The notes: generated by a model not told the origin, from the sequence alone. Shown: positions 48,165-58,196, numbered from the stretch's first letter. The stretch: 64,000 nt of DNA from Stenotrophomonas africana (GCF_013004645.1 NZ_JABEME010000006.1:124001-188000), one strand, 5' to 3'. Numbers and translations: made by a program.

Positions 48165-50666
48165 ATGAGCACGCCGCGCGCCGCTGCTGTCTCCGCCAGC
48201 CCCTCCACCATCAGTCTGCCCATCGAGGGCATGACCTGCGCCAGCTGTGTGGGCCGGGTCGAGGCGGCACTGTCCAAGGTCGAAGGTGTGGGCAGTGTTT
48301 CGGTCAATCTGGCCACCGAGCGCGCGGATATCCGCCCGTCCGGTCCGGTCGATCGGGCCGCGTTGATCCAGGCGGTGGAGCGGGTGGGCTACGACGTGCC
48401 CCCCGCCACCGTTGAACTGGCCGTGGAAGGCATGACCTGCGCCTCCTGCGTGGGCCGCGTGGAGCGCGCGCTGCTGGCGGTGCCAGGCGTGAGCCAGGCC
48501 AGCGTGAACCTGGCCACGGAGCGTGCGACCGTGCGCGGCGTGGCTGATACGGCCGCCTTGGTTGCGGCCATCGACAAGGTCGGCTACGCCGCACACCCGA
48601 TCGAGGCCGGCGTGCAGTCCGATGAGGAGGCCGCAGAAAAGAAGGATGCCGAGCGCGCTGAGCTGAAGCGCGACCTGATCGTGGCGTCCGCGCTGGCGCT
48701 GCCGGTGTTCGTGCTGGAGATGGGTTCGCACCTGATTCCCGGCATGCACGAATGGGTGATGGCCCACATCGGCATGCAGAACAGCTGGTACCTGCAGTTC
48801 GCACTGACCCTCCTGGTGCTGGCCATCCCGGGCCGCCGCTTCTACCAGAAGGGCTTCCCGGCGCTGCTGCGGTTGGCGCCGGACATGAATTCGCTGGTGG
48901 CGGTGGGCACCGCCGCAGCGTTCGGTTATTCAGTGGTGGCGACCTTTGCACCGCGGCTGCTGCCGCCGGGCACGGTGAACGTCTACTACGAAGCGGCCGC
49001 GGTGATCGTTGCGCTGATCCTGCTCGGCCGCTTCCTCGAAGCGCGCGCCAAGGGCCGCACCTCGGAGGCGATCAAGCGTCTGGTCAACCTGCAGGCCAAG
49101 GTCGCCCACGTGATCCGTGACGGCCGCACCGTCGATATCCCGGTCAATGAAGTGCAGAGCGGCGACGTGGTGGAAGTGCGGCCAGGCGAGCGTGTGCCGG
49201 TCGATGGCGAGGTGGTTGAAGGCCGCAGCTACATCGACGAATCGATGATCAGCGGCGAGCCGATCCCGGTTGAGAAGCAGCCGGGCAGCAGCGTGGTGGG
49301 CGGTACGGTCAACCAGAAGGGCGCACTGACGGTACGTGCGACGGCGGTGGGCGCGCAGACCATGCTGGCGCAGATCATCCGCATGGTCGAACAGGCGCAG
49401 GGCTCGAAGCTGCCGATCCAGGCGGTGGTTGACAAGGTCACGCTGTGGTTCGTGCCGGCAGTGATGCTGGCCGCGCTGGCGACCTTCGCGGTCTGGCTGA
49501 TCTTCGGCCCGTCGCCAGCCCTGAGCTTCGCGCTGGTCAACGCGGTAGCGGTGCTGATCATTGCCTGCCCCTGCGCGATGGGGCTGGCCACGCCTACCTC
49601 GATCATGGTCGGTACCGGCCGTGGTGCCGAAATGGGCGTGCTGTTCCGCAAGGGCGAAGCACTGCAGCTGCTGAAGGACGCGCAGGTGGTGGCAGTGGAC
49701 AAGACCGGCACGCTGACCGAAGGCCGCCCGCGCCTGACCGACTTCGAGATCACGGACGGTTTCAATCGCAGCACCGTGCTGGCGGCGGTTGCCGCAGTGG
49801 AATCGCGCTCTGAACATCCGATCGCCCGCGCCATCGTCGATGCAGCCACTGAACAGGGCATTGCACTGCCGTCGATGGTCGATTTCGAATCGGTCACCGG
49901 CATGGGCGTGCGTGCCAGCGTTGATGGTGAGCGGGTGGAGGTCGGTGCCGATCGCTTCATGCGCGATCTGGGCGTGGACATCACTTTGTTTGCGACGCTG
50001 GCGGCAGAGCTGGGCACCCAGGGCAAGTCGCCGCTGTATGCCGCCATTGACGGTCGCCTGGCCGCAATCATCGCGGTATCCGATCCGATCAAGCCGAGCA
50101 CGCCGGCCGCAATCGCGGCACTGCATCAGCTTGGCCTGAAGGTGGCGATGATCACCGGTGACAACGCTGGTACCGCGCAGGCGATCGCGCGCCAGCTCGG
50201 CATCGACGAAGTGGTGGCCGAGGTGCTGCCGGAAGGCAAGGTCGAGGCGGTGCGCCGCTTGAAGGCCAAACATGGCCATGTCGCCTTCGTCGGTGATGGC
50301 ATCAACGATGCGCCGGCACTGGCCGAGGCCGATGTCGGCCTGGCCATCGGAACCGGTACCGATATCGCAGTGGAATCGGCCGATGTGGTGCTGATGTCGG
50401 GCAACCTGCAAGGCGTGCCGAATGCCATTGCGTTGTCGAAGGCGACGCTGGGCAACATCCGGCAGAACCTGTTCTGGGCCTTCGCCTACAACACCGCGTT
50501 GATTCCGGTAGCGGCCGGCGTGCTGTACCCGGTCTGGGGCGTGCTGCTGTCACCGGTGTTCGCGGCCGGTGCGATGGCCCTGTCCAGCGTGTTCGTGCTG
50601 GGCAACGCGCTGCGGCTGCGTCGCTTCCAGCCGCCGATGGCGGATGCCCCCGCCGCGATCCATTGA
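48165..50666 (+). CDS. copA: Copper(I)-exporting P1B-type ATPase
   Basis: 833 residues: two N-terminal heavy-metal domains, both with GMTCASC (about 24-30 and 93-99), eight membrane helices, the A-domain loop SGEPIPVEK, the ion motif CPC ([13 protein letters not shown]), [21 protein letters not shown] and [16 protein letters not shown]. It pumps Cu(I) from the cytoplasm to the periplasm. I chose ATG 48165, 35 bases after the CueR-type promoter; the longer frame runs back through the promoter. It is followed by cueR 11 bases later. Confidence 0.93.
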   Translation: MSTPRAAAVSASPSTISLPIEGMTCASCVGRVEAALSKVEGVGSVSVNLATERADIRPSGPVDRAALIQAVERVGYDVPPATVELAVEGMTCASCVGRVERALLAVPGVSQASVNLATERATVRGVADTAALVAAIDKVGYAAHPIEAGVQSDEEAAEKKDAERAELKRDLIVASALALPVFVLEMGSHLIPGMHEWVMAHIGMQNSWYLQFALTLLVLAIPGRRFYQKGFPALLRLAPDMNSLVAVGTAAAFGYSVVATFAPRLLPPGTVNVYYEAAAVIVALILLGRFLEARAKGRTSEAIKRLVNLQAKVAHVIRDGRTVDIPVNEVQSGDVVEVRPGERVPVDGEVVEGRSYIDESMISGEPIPVEKQPGSSVVGGTVNQKGALTVRATAVGAQTMLAQIIRMVEQAQGSKLPIQAVVDKVTLWFVPAVMLAALATFAVWLIFGPSPALSFALVNAVAVLIIACPCAMGLATPTSIMVGTGRGAEMGVLFRKGEALQLLKDAQVVAVDKTGTLTEGRPRLTDFEITDGFNRSTVLAAVAAVESRSEHPIARAIVDAATEQGIALPSMVDFESVTGMGVRASVDGERVEVGADRFMRDLGVDITLFATLAAELGTQGKSPLYAAIDGRLAAIIAVSDPIKPSTPAAIAALHQLGLKVAMITGDNAGTAQAIARQLGIDEVVAEVLPEGKVEAVRRLKAKHGHVAFVGDGINDAPALAEADVGLAIGTGTDIAVESADVVLMSGNLQGVPNAIALSKATLGNIRQNLFWAFAYNTALIPVAAGVLYPVWGVLLSPVFAAGAMALSSVFVLGNALRLRRFQPPMADAPAAIH

Positions 50667-50677
50667 GGGAGAACCGC

Positions 50678-51133
50678 ATGAATATCGGTGAAGCCGCCAA
50701 GGCCTCCAGCGTGTCGGCGAAGATGATCCGCTACTACGAACAGATCGGCCTGATTCCCGCCGCTGATAGAACCGAGTCGGGCTACCGGGCGTATTCGCAG
50801 GCGGACATCCACCGTCTGCGCTTCATTCGCCGCGCACGCGATCTGGGCTTCCAGGTGGCCGAGATCACTGATCTTCTCGGCCTCTGGAATGACACCTCGC
50901 GGCACAGCGCCGACGTCAAGCACCTGGCCGAGCAGCACATCGCCGATCTGGAGCAACGCATCGAGCACATGCGGCAGATGGCCGACACGCTGAAGTCGCT
51001 GATCAGCTGCTGCGCGGGCGATGAGCGCCCGGAGTGCCCGATCCTGCAGCGGCTGGGCGAAGACGAAGAGACTCTGGCGCCGCTGGAGACCGCGAAGACC
51101 GGTGCGGTGCGCCGCCGCGCGCACAAGCACTGA
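50678..51133 (+). CDS. cueR: CueR, copper-responsive MerR-family activator
   Basis: 151 residues: MerR helix-turn-helix (MNIGEAAKASSVSAKMIRYYEQIGLI), a dimerisation helix, and the metal loop with Cys112 and Cys120 (SCCAGDERPEC), plus Ser77, the residue that marks +1 metal sensors of the CueR group. It activates copA and copZ through overlong promoters. GGGAGAA lies before ATG 50678. Located behind copA, so it should raise its own level when copper is present. Confidence 0.93.
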   Translation: MNIGEAAKASSVSAKMIRYYEQIGLIPAADRTESGYRAYSQADIHRLRFIRRARDLGFQVAEITDLLGLWNDTSRHSADVKHLAEQHIADLEQRIEHMRQMADTLKSLISCCAGDERPECPILQRLGEDEETLAPLETAKTGAVRRRAHKH

Positions 51134-51152
51134 CCTGGCGTTGCATGCATGG

Positions 51153-51192
51153 AAAGCCCGCCCGGTGCAGCTGCACCGGGCGGGCTTTTCGT
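51153..51192 (+). terminator. Rho-independent terminator after copA-cueR
   Basis: AAAGCCCGCCCGGTGCAG and CTGCACCGGGCGGGCTTT form a perfect 18-bp stem followed by TTTC. It also faces the end of copZ on the other strand. Confidence 0.9.
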
Positions 51193-51212
51193 TGCTGGCG
51201 CTGGTTAGGGGA

Positions 51213-51407
51213 TCAGGCCGTGCGCGGTGGGAAACCTGCGTCGTTCAGCGCTGCCACGATCTGCGCTTCGCTGGCCGAGGTCTGTACCTGCACGCGACGG
51301 CTGGCGGGGTCAGCCTGCACGCTGGCCTGCGGGTCCACGCCTTCAATCGCCTTGGTCACGCTGCGCGCGCAGCCGCCGCAGGTCATGCCTTCAACATGGA
51401 ATTCCAT
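51213..51407 (-). CDS. copZ: Copper chaperone (HMA domain)
   Basis: 64 residues, a single heavy-metal domain with the copper site GMTCGGC (Cys10, Cys13). It would carry Cu(I) to the N-terminal domains of CopA. GGAG lies 8 bases before ATG 51407; the longer frame to 51449 would begin inside the CueR operator. Convergent with cueR. Confidence 0.9.
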   Translation of the reverse strand: MEFHVEGMTCGGCARSVTKAIEGVDPQASVQADPASRRVQVQTSASEAQIVAALNDAGFPPRTA

Positions 51408-51440
51408 CTGTAGCTCCTTCGGTGCTCTTGGGGTGGAGTC

Positions 51441-51471
51441 AGTGTGCACCTTCCAACGATGGCAGGGTCAA
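51441..51471 (-). promoter_or_regulatory. CueR-controlled promoter of copZ
   Basis: On the minus strand TTGACC (-35), 19-base spacer, CACACT (-10), with dyad ACCCTGC-N7-GGAAGGT (51448-51468). The half-site GGAAGGT is identical to the reverse of the copA half ACCTTCC. Confidence 0.85.
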
Positions 51472-51609
51472 GCACCGGGCTGAACGACAGGCCAGGCGGC
51501 GACAAAAAAACGGCAGCCACCTGTACCAGCGTGGCTGCCGTGGAGGAACGTCCCCGCCAGGGCGGGGCGTGGGTTGCACCGGGGCGCGCCCGGGCAACCC
51601 GGTGTTGCC

Positions 51610-54600
51610 TTAGAACTTCCAGGTAGCGCCGAAGTACAGCTGGCGGCCTGCATAGGTATTGGAGATCAGGCGTGCCTTGGTGTCGCTGCCCAGGTGCACG
51701 CGCTGCTCGGACTTGGTGGCATTGATCACCGAGGCGGTCAGCGTCCAGTCCGGGGTCAGGTTGTAGGCCACGTTCAGATCCAGCTGGTCATACGGCTCGG
51801 TGTAGACGGTGAGGCCATTGTTGAGCCCGCCGACTACCTGCCCGCGACGGTTGAACGAGGCGCGCGCGAGGAACTTCTCGTTCTCGTAGAAGACCGTCAC
51901 GTTGGCCTGGTTCTTGGCGCTGCCGACCAGCGGCGAGGAGCCGATTTCCTGCCCGTCCAGAACAATGGAAGCCAGGTTGGTGTCGTTGTAGGTGTAGTTG
52001 GCCTGCACGCCAAAGCCGAAACCGAAGGTGTACTGGCCATACAGCTCGACGCCCTGCGACACACCATCGCGGCCATTGGCCTGGGTCTCGTAGCGCTGCA
52101 CGTTCACCGCTTCACCGTTGATGACCATCGGCGTGTCGCGCACCACCGGCAGGGTGAAGTTGTCCACGTTCTTGCGGAACAGGCCGACACCGGCCACCGC
52201 GCCCGGCTGGAAGTACCACTCCAGGCCCAGGTCGAACTGGGTGGCCTTGAACGGCTCCAGCTGCTTGTTGCTGCCCTGGCCGACCCAGCCTGCGGTCGAT
52301 GCGCCGCCGGCAACGCGGCGATCATTGACGTACTCCTCGCTGTAGTAGCTCAGTGCGCCCGGTGCTGCGATGTCGGTGTAGCCAGGGCGGGCGATCACCT
52401 TCGATGCGGCACCACGCAGCACCAGCGTGTCGGTGATGTCCCATGCAATGTTGAAACTCGGCAGCACGTCGGTGTAGGTGCGGTCCACGCCGATCAGGCT
52501 GTAGGTCTTGCTCTGAGCCAGGTCATGCGGCAGGCGCACGAAGCCGCTCTCGCAGCTGTAGGTCGGGTAGGCCGCAGCAGCTGGATCGGTGCACGCCATC
52601 GGCGCGCCGGATGCGTTGTCCAGGAAGTAGTCGTTGAACTTCTCGATCGAGTCGGAAGACTGCGCGAACTGCTTGGTGCGCACCACGCGCACGCCGACAT
52701 TGCCGCGCACGCGCTCGGTGCGGAAGTTGGCCTGGAAGTAGCCGGAGTAGATCTTCTCGTTGACGTTGTAGACGAAGTCTTCCTCGGTACGGTTGTGCGA
52801 ACCACCGTAGGTCTTGTTCAGATAGTCGATGTACGCCGGGTAGTTGATGCCCGGGAACACGTTGGCATTGAAGCCACCGGCAATATTGCTGATCGGACTG
52901 GACAGGAAGAAGCCGGGCTGCGCATCGCCGGCAGTCGGATCGCAGCCACTCTGGTAGCGGCTGTTGTCATAGTCGGCCGGGTCACGGCCGGGGCACACCC
53001 AGTAGGTGTTGCCGGTGTTGCGGTGGACCTTGCCGTCACGGTACTTGGCACCGAACTGGATCGAATCCAGCCAGCCGGACTCGAACAGCTTGGTCACGTC
53101 GGCCTGGAAGTAGTTCTGCTTGACCTCGGTGCGCTTCCACGACGAATCGGTCGAGCCGGTGTCGACTTCGGCGATGCGGTTCATCAACTGCTGCTGCAGG
53201 TCGGGCGAGAAGGTGGCAGACGGCGTGCCAGTCAGGTCCCATGCGCTGTACTGGTTACCGGACAGGTAGTCGTTGCCGACCTTGCGGCGCGGCTTGGCCG
53301 ACATGCGGAAATTCATCGACGGACCACCTTCGGACCAGGTGCGGCCACCGGTGAACGAGGCCTTCCACAGCGGGCTGATGTCCCAGTCGATGGTCAGGTC
53401 GGCGGTCTGCGACAGCGCCTTTTCCTTGCTGTAGCCACCGGTCAGCTGCGGTGTCGGAATCGTGCAGTCGTCCGGGCCCCAGCCGCCGGGCTTGAGGCCG
53501 GCGGCCTTGGCCTGGTCTTCGCTGCAGTAGTAGGTCTTTCCAGCCAGCTTTTCGAACTGGGCACCGGTGACGGTGTTGCCGCTGGCATCGAAGTCCAGGC
53601 CATTGAGCAGGCGGCCTCCGGCCCAGTTGCCGTCCTGGTTGTAGCGCGCCATGCTCCATTCCGGAATCTTCAGCATGTTCTGGGTGTAGTCACCCTGCAG
53701 CTCGAAGCGGAAGTAGTTGGCGGTCATCGTGACGTTGTCGACCGGCTTGAACTGGAAGGTCAGCTGGCCGCCCTTGCGCTCGCGCTTTTCTTCCTTCACC
53801 GCGAAGTTGACCGAGGTCGGCATGAAGAAGTCGCTGTAGTTGCCGCCGGTCTGGTTGTTGAACCCGGACTTGCCCCACCAGTAGTGGATGCCATCCTGCT
53901 GCTGCACGTTGCCATAGGCGTCGCGTGCCCTGCCGGCGCCGTACCACTGGTAGTCCTCGGTGCTGGCTTCCATGGTGCGGGTGGTGCGCTTCTGCTGGGT
54001 CACGCCGACCAGCACGCCGAAACGCTCATCCTTGCTGTGCCACGAATACAGGGCCGAGGCCTGCGGGTCGATATCGTGGTGGGTATCGGAAGAGGTGCCC
54101 TCGAGCGTGACGAAGCCCGAGTTGGACTCCATGTCCAGCGGACGACGGGTGTGCAGGATGACCGTGCCGCCGATGCCGCCTTCGTCGATGCGTGCTTCCG
54201 GCGACTTGAACAGCTCGGCGCTGGACAGCATGTTCGACGGCAGCAGGGTGTAGTTGAACGAACGGGTGGCTTCGTCGTTGGTTTCCGACGTGGCCACGTA
54301 GTTGCCATTCAACTGGGTCAGGGTCAGGTCCGGCGCAAGGCCGCGCACGCTGACACTCTTGCCTTCACCACCGCTGCGGGTGATGACCACGCCGGGCACG
54401 CGCTGCAGTGCGTCGGCCACGTTCTTGTCGGGGAACTTGCCGACGTCCTCGGCGGTGATCACTTCGACAACGGCGTTGGCGTCGCGCTTCTGCTCAAGGC
54501 TCTTTTCGATGGCGTAGCGGTAGCCGGTGACCTGGACGCTGTCCAGGTTGGTGGCGTCCTGCGAGCCGGTGGTGGTTGCCTGCTGCGCGGCGGCGCCGGC

Positions 54601-54687
54601 CGGAGCGACGGCGGCGGCCAGGGCCAGCGCGACGGCCAACGACAATGCGTCCTGGCCATGCGTACGTGTTGAATGCTTCATTCCCAT
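51610..54687 (-). CDS. TonB-dependent receptor (Xanthomonas/Caulobacter type)
   Basis: 1025 residues: signal peptide ending AGAAAQ, TonB-box-like VQVTGYRYAIEKS, a plug with VVEVITAEDVGKFPDKNVADALQ, RVPGVVITR and SVSVRGLAPDLTLTQLNG, then a long barrel ending LYFGATWKF. The KFPDKNVADALQ segment marks the TonB-Xanth-Caul group, many members of which import plant or animal carbohydrates. Two LacI-type operators lie upstream, 121 bases apart. I used ATG 54687 (AGGAG 9 bases upstream); ATG 54681 is an alternative. A REP- and repeat-rich gap follows its 5' side. Confidence 0.9.
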   Translation of the reverse strand: MGMKHSTRTHGQDALSLAVALALAAAVAPAGAAAQQATTTGSQDATNLDSVQVTGYRYAIEKSLEQKRDANAVVEVITAEDVGKFPDKNVADALQRVPGVVITRSGGEGKSVSVRGLAPDLTLTQLNGNYVATSETNDEATRSFNYTLLPSNMLSSAELFKSPEARIDEGGIGGTVILHTRRPLDMESNSGFVTLEGTSSDTHHDIDPQASALYSWHSKDERFGVLVGVTQQKRTTRTMEASTEDYQWYGAGRARDAYGNVQQQDGIHYWWGKSGFNNQTGGNYSDFFMPTSVNFAVKEEKRERKGGQLTFQFKPVDNVTMTANYFRFELQGDYTQNMLKIPEWSMARYNQDGNWAGGRLLNGLDFDASGNTVTGAQFEKLAGKTYYCSEDQAKAAGLKPGGWGPDDCTIPTPQLTGGYSKEKALSQTADLTIDWDISPLWKASFTGGRTWSEGGPSMNFRMSAKPRRKVGNDYLSGNQYSAWDLTGTPSATFSPDLQQQLMNRIAEVDTGSTDSSWKRTEVKQNYFQADVTKLFESGWLDSIQFGAKYRDGKVHRNTGNTYWVCPGRDPADYDNSRYQSGCDPTAGDAQPGFFLSSPISNIAGGFNANVFPGINYPAYIDYLNKTYGGSHNRTEEDFVYNVNEKIYSGYFQANFRTERVRGNVGVRVVRTKQFAQSSDSIEKFNDYFLDNASGAPMACTDPAAAAYPTYSCESGFVRLPHDLAQSKTYSLIGVDRTYTDVLPSFNIAWDITDTLVLRGAASKVIARPGYTDIAAPGALSYYSEEYVNDRRVAGGASTAGWVGQGSNKQLEPFKATQFDLGLEWYFQPGAVAGVGLFRKNVDNFTLPVVRDTPMVINGEAVNVQRYETQANGRDGVSQGVELYGQYTFGFGFGVQANYTYNDTNLASIVLDGQEIGSSPLVGSAKNQANVTVFYENEKFLARASFNRRGQVVGGLNNGLTVYTEPYDQLDLNVAYNLTPDWTLTASVINATKSEQRVHLGSDTKARLISNTYAGRQLYFGATWKF

Positions 54688-54732
54688 CTCTCCCTCTCTC
54701 CTGGATTGATCCGGTGACGTGGCACGGACAAC

Positions 54733-54746
54733 TTGAATCGATCTAA
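54733..54746. promoter_or_regulatory. LacI-type operator, proximal, before TonB receptor 2
   Basis: TTGAATCGATCTAA, 14-bp near-palindrome, 46 bases before the receptor ATG. Confidence 0.7.
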
Positions 54747-54853
54747 TTTGAAGTGACATTGTCGCTATCGCCATGCAGTGGCAGTTGCACCGTGCACGTG
54801 GCCTGGTACGTCCTGTTGCCGCTCCCCCAACTCCCGGCCATCGCAGCGTCGTC

Positions 54854-54867
54854 TTGGATCGATCTAA
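54854..54867. promoter_or_regulatory. LacI-type operator, distal, before TonB receptor 2
   Basis: TTGGATCGATCTAA, 14-bp near-palindrome, 121 bases upstream of the proximal copy, a spacing that could allow looping between two sites. Confidence 0.7.
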
Positions 54868-55026
54868 GCGATGGGCGGGCGTTTTTTAGCATGGGTCGCC
54901 CGCGGGCGCATGCTGCTCCGCAATATGGTACTGGCGTGGCGAAGGGATGACGGTTTGCTGAAAACAGTGAAATCGTTTTCGTGCGCAGGGGAGGGTGGGT
55001 CGGCAGGGCTGCGCCCTGCACCTGCG

Positions 55027-55048
55027 GTAGTGCCGGCCGCTGGCCGGC
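55027..55048. repeat. GTAG REP monomer (GTAGTGCCGGCC type)
   Basis: GTAGTGCCGGCC-GCT-GGCCGGC hairpin, followed within 15 bases by short AAAGCC tandem repeats. Confidence 0.75.
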
Positions 55049-55107
55049 AACAGCGAAAACCAAAGCCAAAGCCAAAGCGGCTCTGGTTTTCTGCTGGTTT
55101 GGCGGGA

Positions 55108-55278
55108 CGGTGTGGACTGGCAGGACACGCCGTAAACCCCCCTTCCGGGGTCCGGCCCAGCCGCTGGCGGCTGTGCGTTCGGGCGCTTGCGAAGCAGTGC
55201 TTCGCAAGCAAAGCGCCCTCACCCCTGGGGGCTCGATGGCGCCATCCATGGCGCCAACGGTCCTGCCAGCCCACACCG
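55108..55278. repeat. Large inverted repeat with nested palindromes
   Basis: Arms CGGTGTGGACTGGCAGGAC (55108-55126) and GTCCTGCCAGCCCACACCG (55260-55278) match at 18 of 19. Inside are GCTTGCGAAGCA/TGCTTCGCAAGC and ATGGCGCCAT-type palindromes. It looks like a folded repetitive element; I cannot name a family. Confidence 0.6.
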
Positions 55279-55339
55279 CCCCACCTTTGACAGTTTCACG
55301 GTGACGGTTGGATTGATCTTGGTGCGGCATGGGGTCGTC

Positions 55340-55378
55340 GGGTCAGATCCGCTTTCCGTTGGAAAACGGATCTGACCC
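55340..55378. repeat. GGGTCAGATCCG inverted repeat
   Basis: GGGTCAGATCCG (55340-55351) and CGGATCTGACCC (55367-55378) are perfect inverses; the stem continues with TTTCC/GGAAA around a GTT loop. Confidence 0.75.
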
Positions 55379-55613
55379 CCGATTGATTTCGATATCCGAC
55401 AGAGATTCATCCACGTATGGCATGGATCCACAGATCGCGGAAATCTGTCGAAGGCGGGGTGGGTCCGGTTGCGGGGGTGTCCGCGGCATGGATGCCGCGG
55501 CCAAGCCCCCAAGGACGGGTTTACGGCGTCCCCCGCAATTCCACCCATCCCGGCCAACCTCATGCTCTTCGCGACCAAGCCCCCGCCACGAGGGGCTCAG
55601 CCGTTGGCCGGAA

Positions 55614-56570
55614 TCACAGTGCCGCGCGGATCCGCTCGCGCAGTGCTTCTAGATCCTTGGCAAACGCATCGATACCGGTCGCCAGCTTCTCGGTGGCCAT
55701 CGGATCGGCCGCGAGGTCCGCCGCGAACTTGGCCGCATCGATCGGGGTCACCGCCGTGCCATCGGCGGCACCGGCCACCAGCTTGCGCGGCAGCTCGCCG
55801 TGGTCGGCATCCAGCTTCTCCAGCAGGTCCGGCGAAATCGTCAGGCGGTCGCAGCCGGCCAGCGCTTCGATCTGCGCGGTCGAACGGAACGAGGCGCCCA
55901 TCACCACCGTCGGCGAACCGCGACGCTTGAATTCGGCATACACGCCACGCACGAACTTCACGCCCGGGTCTTCGTCGATGCTGGCCGGGGCCTGGCCGTT
56001 GGCCACGTACCAGTCCAGGATGCGGCCGACGAACGGCGAGATCAGGAACGCGCCGGCTTCGCTGCAGGCCAGCGCTTGGGTCGGGTTGAAGATCAGGGTC
56101 AGGTTGCAGTCGATGCCTTCGGCCTGCAGGATGCGCGCGGCTTCCACGCCTTCCCAGGTCGCGGCGATCTTGATCAGGATCTTCTCGCGCGGCACGCCGG
56201 CGTCGGCGTACATCTGGATGAACTGGCGGGCCTTGGCCACGGTGGCAGCGGTGTCGTGGGCCTGGTCGGCATCCACTTCGGTGGACACGCGGCCGGGCAC
56301 CAGCGTGCTCAGCAGCGCGCCGACGCCGATGGTCAGGCGGTCGGCCACGGCGTGCACCACGGCTTCGCGGTCGCCACCCTGCTGGCGGCCCCAGGCCAGT
56401 TCGCGTTCGATCAGCTCGGCGTAGACCGGCAGGTCCAGCGCCTTCTTCACCAGGGTCGGGTTGGTGGTGCAATCCACCGGCTGCAGGCGCTTGATCGCGT
56501 CGTAGTCACCGGTATCGGCAACGACCACGGACAGTTCGCGCAGCTGGGACAGTTTGGACGGGGTACTCAT
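55614..56570 (-). CDS. tal: Transaldolase
   Basis: 318 residues, class I TIM-barrel aldolase: [33 protein letters not shown], Schiff-base lysine Lys134 ([11 protein letters not shown]), [19 protein letters not shown] and [12 protein letters not shown] ([10 protein letters not shown]). It links the non-oxidative pentose phosphate pathway with glycolysis. The length matches E. coli TalB (317). It stands alone, 50 bases after the rnk stop. Confidence 0.95.
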   Translation of the reverse strand: MSTPSKLSQLRELSVVVADTGDYDAIKRLQPVDCTTNPTLVKKALDLPVYAELIERELAWGRQQGGDREAVVHAVADRLTIGVGALLSTLVPGRVSTEVDADQAHDTAATVAKARQFIQMYADAGVPREKILIKIAATWEGVEAARILQAEGIDCNLTLIFNPTQALACSEAGAFLISPFVGRILDWYVANGQAPASIDEDPGVKFVRGVYAEFKRRGSPTVVMGASFRSTAQIEALAGCDRLTISPDLLEKLDADHGELPRKLVAGAADGTAVTPIDAAKFAADLAADPMATEKLATGIDAFAKDLEALRERIRAAL

Positions 56571-56620
56571 TACGGCTCCTGGTGCAGGGGGATCAAATCG
56601 CGCGCAGTGCGCAGCGGTAA

Positions 56621-57025
56621 TCAGGGGCGGTCGTTGTGGACCGCGGTCACGCGCAGGCGCAGCTTGCGGCCGCCAGGCGCGTTCCAGTCGATGCTCTGGC
56701 CGATGGCCAGGCCCAGCAGGGCGGTGCCGACCGGGGCCAGTACGGAGACCTTGCCTTCATCGACGTTGGCTTCGCGGGGGAAGACCAGGGTCAGGACGTG
56801 CTTTTCGCCCGACACTTCATCTTCGCACTCCACGCGCGAATGCATCATGACGATGCCTTCGGGAATCTGGTCCGCCGCCAGCACGGTGGCACGGTTGAGT
56901 TCTTCAGCAAGCGCGAGCGCGGCAGGCGTCTGGCTCAGCGCAGGGGATTCGAGCATGGCGTCCAGGCGGTCCATGTCGAAGGTAGAAACGGTGATCGACG
57001 GCGGCAGGCCGCTGGCGGTGTTCAT
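56621..57025 (-). CDS. rnk: Rnk-like GreA/GreB-family RNA polymerase-binding protein
   Basis: 134 residues. The C-terminal half is the GreA/GreB FKBP-like domain ([34 protein letters not shown]), while the N-terminal coiled coil is short ([26 protein letters not shown]), as in Rnk, which binds RNA polymerase but cannot cleave transcripts. AAGGAG lies 7 bases before ATG 57025. Downstream of oxyR on the same strand, separated by a hairpin. Confidence 0.85.
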   Translation of the reverse strand: MNTASGLPPSITVSTFDMDRLDAMLESPALSQTPAALALAEELNRATVLAADQIPEGIVMMHSRVECEDEVSGEKHVLTLVFPREANVDEGKVSVLAPVGTALLGLAIGQSIDWNAPGGRKLRLRVTAVHNDRP

Positions 57026-57054
57026 GGTGAAGCTCCTTGGTTGAAAGCCATGCA

Positions 57055-57080
57055 AAAGGCGGCACCTGCTGGCGCCGCCT
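57055..57080 (-). terminator. Weak terminator after oxyR
   Basis: On the minus strand AGGCGGC and GCCGCCT form a 7-bp stem followed by TTTT; between oxyR and rnk. Confidence 0.5.
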
Positions 57081-57148
57081 GTCTGTATTGTGGGGACAAA
57101 TGCGGCCGGAATCGACTCCTGCCGATGCCAGGCCGGTGCTGCGGGGGT

Positions 57149-58111
57149 TCAGCCGTTCAGCGCGGGGCCGGGCAGGGCGGCCGTGTCGCCGGCGGCGTTG
57201 ACCGCCTCCAGGGTGAACAGTGTCTGCGGCAGGCGCTTGAACTGGTCGGCCAGCTCCATCAGGAAATCGTTCATGGCCGAGCTGCGGCGCCAGATCATGG
57301 CGATGCGGCGGCTGGGACGGCCCTCGCCGGTGAAGTCGAGCAGGCGGATGTTGTTCGAACGCGGCACCGGCGGCTGCACCGACAGGCTCGGCAGCAGGGT
57401 GATGCCGACGTCGGCGGCGACCATCTGCCGCAGCGTTTCCAGGCTGGTGGCGCGGAACTCGGATTTCTCGTTGGCACCGAACAGGCGGCAGACTTCCAGT
57501 GCCTGGTCGCGCAGGCAATGCCCGTCTTCCAGCAACAGCAGCTTCTGCGTGGCCAGTTCCTGCACGTCCAGGTGTTCGCGACGGGCCAGCGGGTGGCGCC
57601 CGGAAACAGCCAGTAGGAACGGTTCCTCGAACAGGAACTCGGCATGCAGCTGGTCGTCGATCACCGGCAGCGCCAGCAATGCAGCGTCGAGCTTGCCTTC
57701 GCGCAGGCGGTCCAGCAGCACATCGCTCTTTTCCTCGACCAGCAGCAGTTCCAGCTCCGGGAAGCGATCGCGGATGCGCGGGATCACATGCGGCAGCAGG
57801 TACGGGCCCAGGGTCGGGAAGATCCCCAGGCGCACCGTACCGGCTTCCGGATCGCGGCTGCGTCGCGCCGCTTCCTTCAGCTGTTCCACTTCGGACACGA
57901 TCACCCGCGCCCGTGCCGCCGCTTCCTGGCCGGCCGGGGTCAGCATCACCTTGCGCGGTGCGCGTTCCACCAGCGGCAGGCCCAGCTCTTCCTCCAGCTT
58001 GCGGATCTGCGTGGACAGCGTGGGCTGGCTGACGAAGCAGGAGGCGGCAGCCCGGCCGAAATGCTTGTGGTCGGCCAGGGCTACCAGGTACTTCAGATCA
58101 CGTAGGTTCAT
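57149..58111 (-). CDS. oxyR: OxyR, peroxide-sensing LysR-family activator
   Basis: 320 residues: LysR helix-turn-helix (FGRAAASCFVSQPTLSTQIRKLE) and a substrate-binding-type domain with the two redox cysteines exactly at Cys199 and Cys208 (EDGHCLRDQALEVCRL), the same numbers as in E. coli OxyR. Peroxide forms the Cys199-Cys208 disulfide and turns on ahpC and related genes. It lies behind ahpF on the same strand (85 bases), an order known from Xanthomonas. Confidence 0.95.
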   Translation of the reverse strand: MNLRDLKYLVALADHKHFGRAAASCFVSQPTLSTQIRKLEEELGLPLVERAPRKVMLTPAGQEAAARARVIVSEVEQLKEAARRSRDPEAGTVRLGIFPTLGPYLLPHVIPRIRDRFPELELLLVEEKSDVLLDRLREGKLDAALLALPVIDDQLHAEFLFEEPFLLAVSGRHPLARREHLDVQELATQKLLLLEDGHCLRDQALEVCRLFGANEKSEFRATSLETLRQMVAADVGITLLPSLSVQPPVPRSNNIRLLDFTGEGRPSRRIAMIWRRSSAMNDFLMELADQFKRLPQTLFTLEAVNAAGDTAALPGPALNG

Positions 58112-58196
58112 CCTTACACCCCAGGGGTAACGGACCGGCTGACGGCGTGGTTACCCGACAGGCAGACAATGCTCCCGGTGATCTGGGAACGGTGGA

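Larger units (their letters stand above)
54688..55613. other. 0.9-kb non-coding region rich in inverted repeats
   Basis: No convincing gene. It holds two LacI-type operators, a REP hairpin, an AAAGCC short tandem run (about 55062-55078), a large inverted repeat (55108-55278), the GGGTCAGATCCG hairpin (55340-55378) and a second structured block (55455-55545). Confidence 0.7.

Noticed and set aside
55417-56424. 335-codon plus-strand frame opposite transaldolase
   Set aside because: Ser/Arg-rich antisense frame; transaldolase on the minus strand has its full catalytic set.
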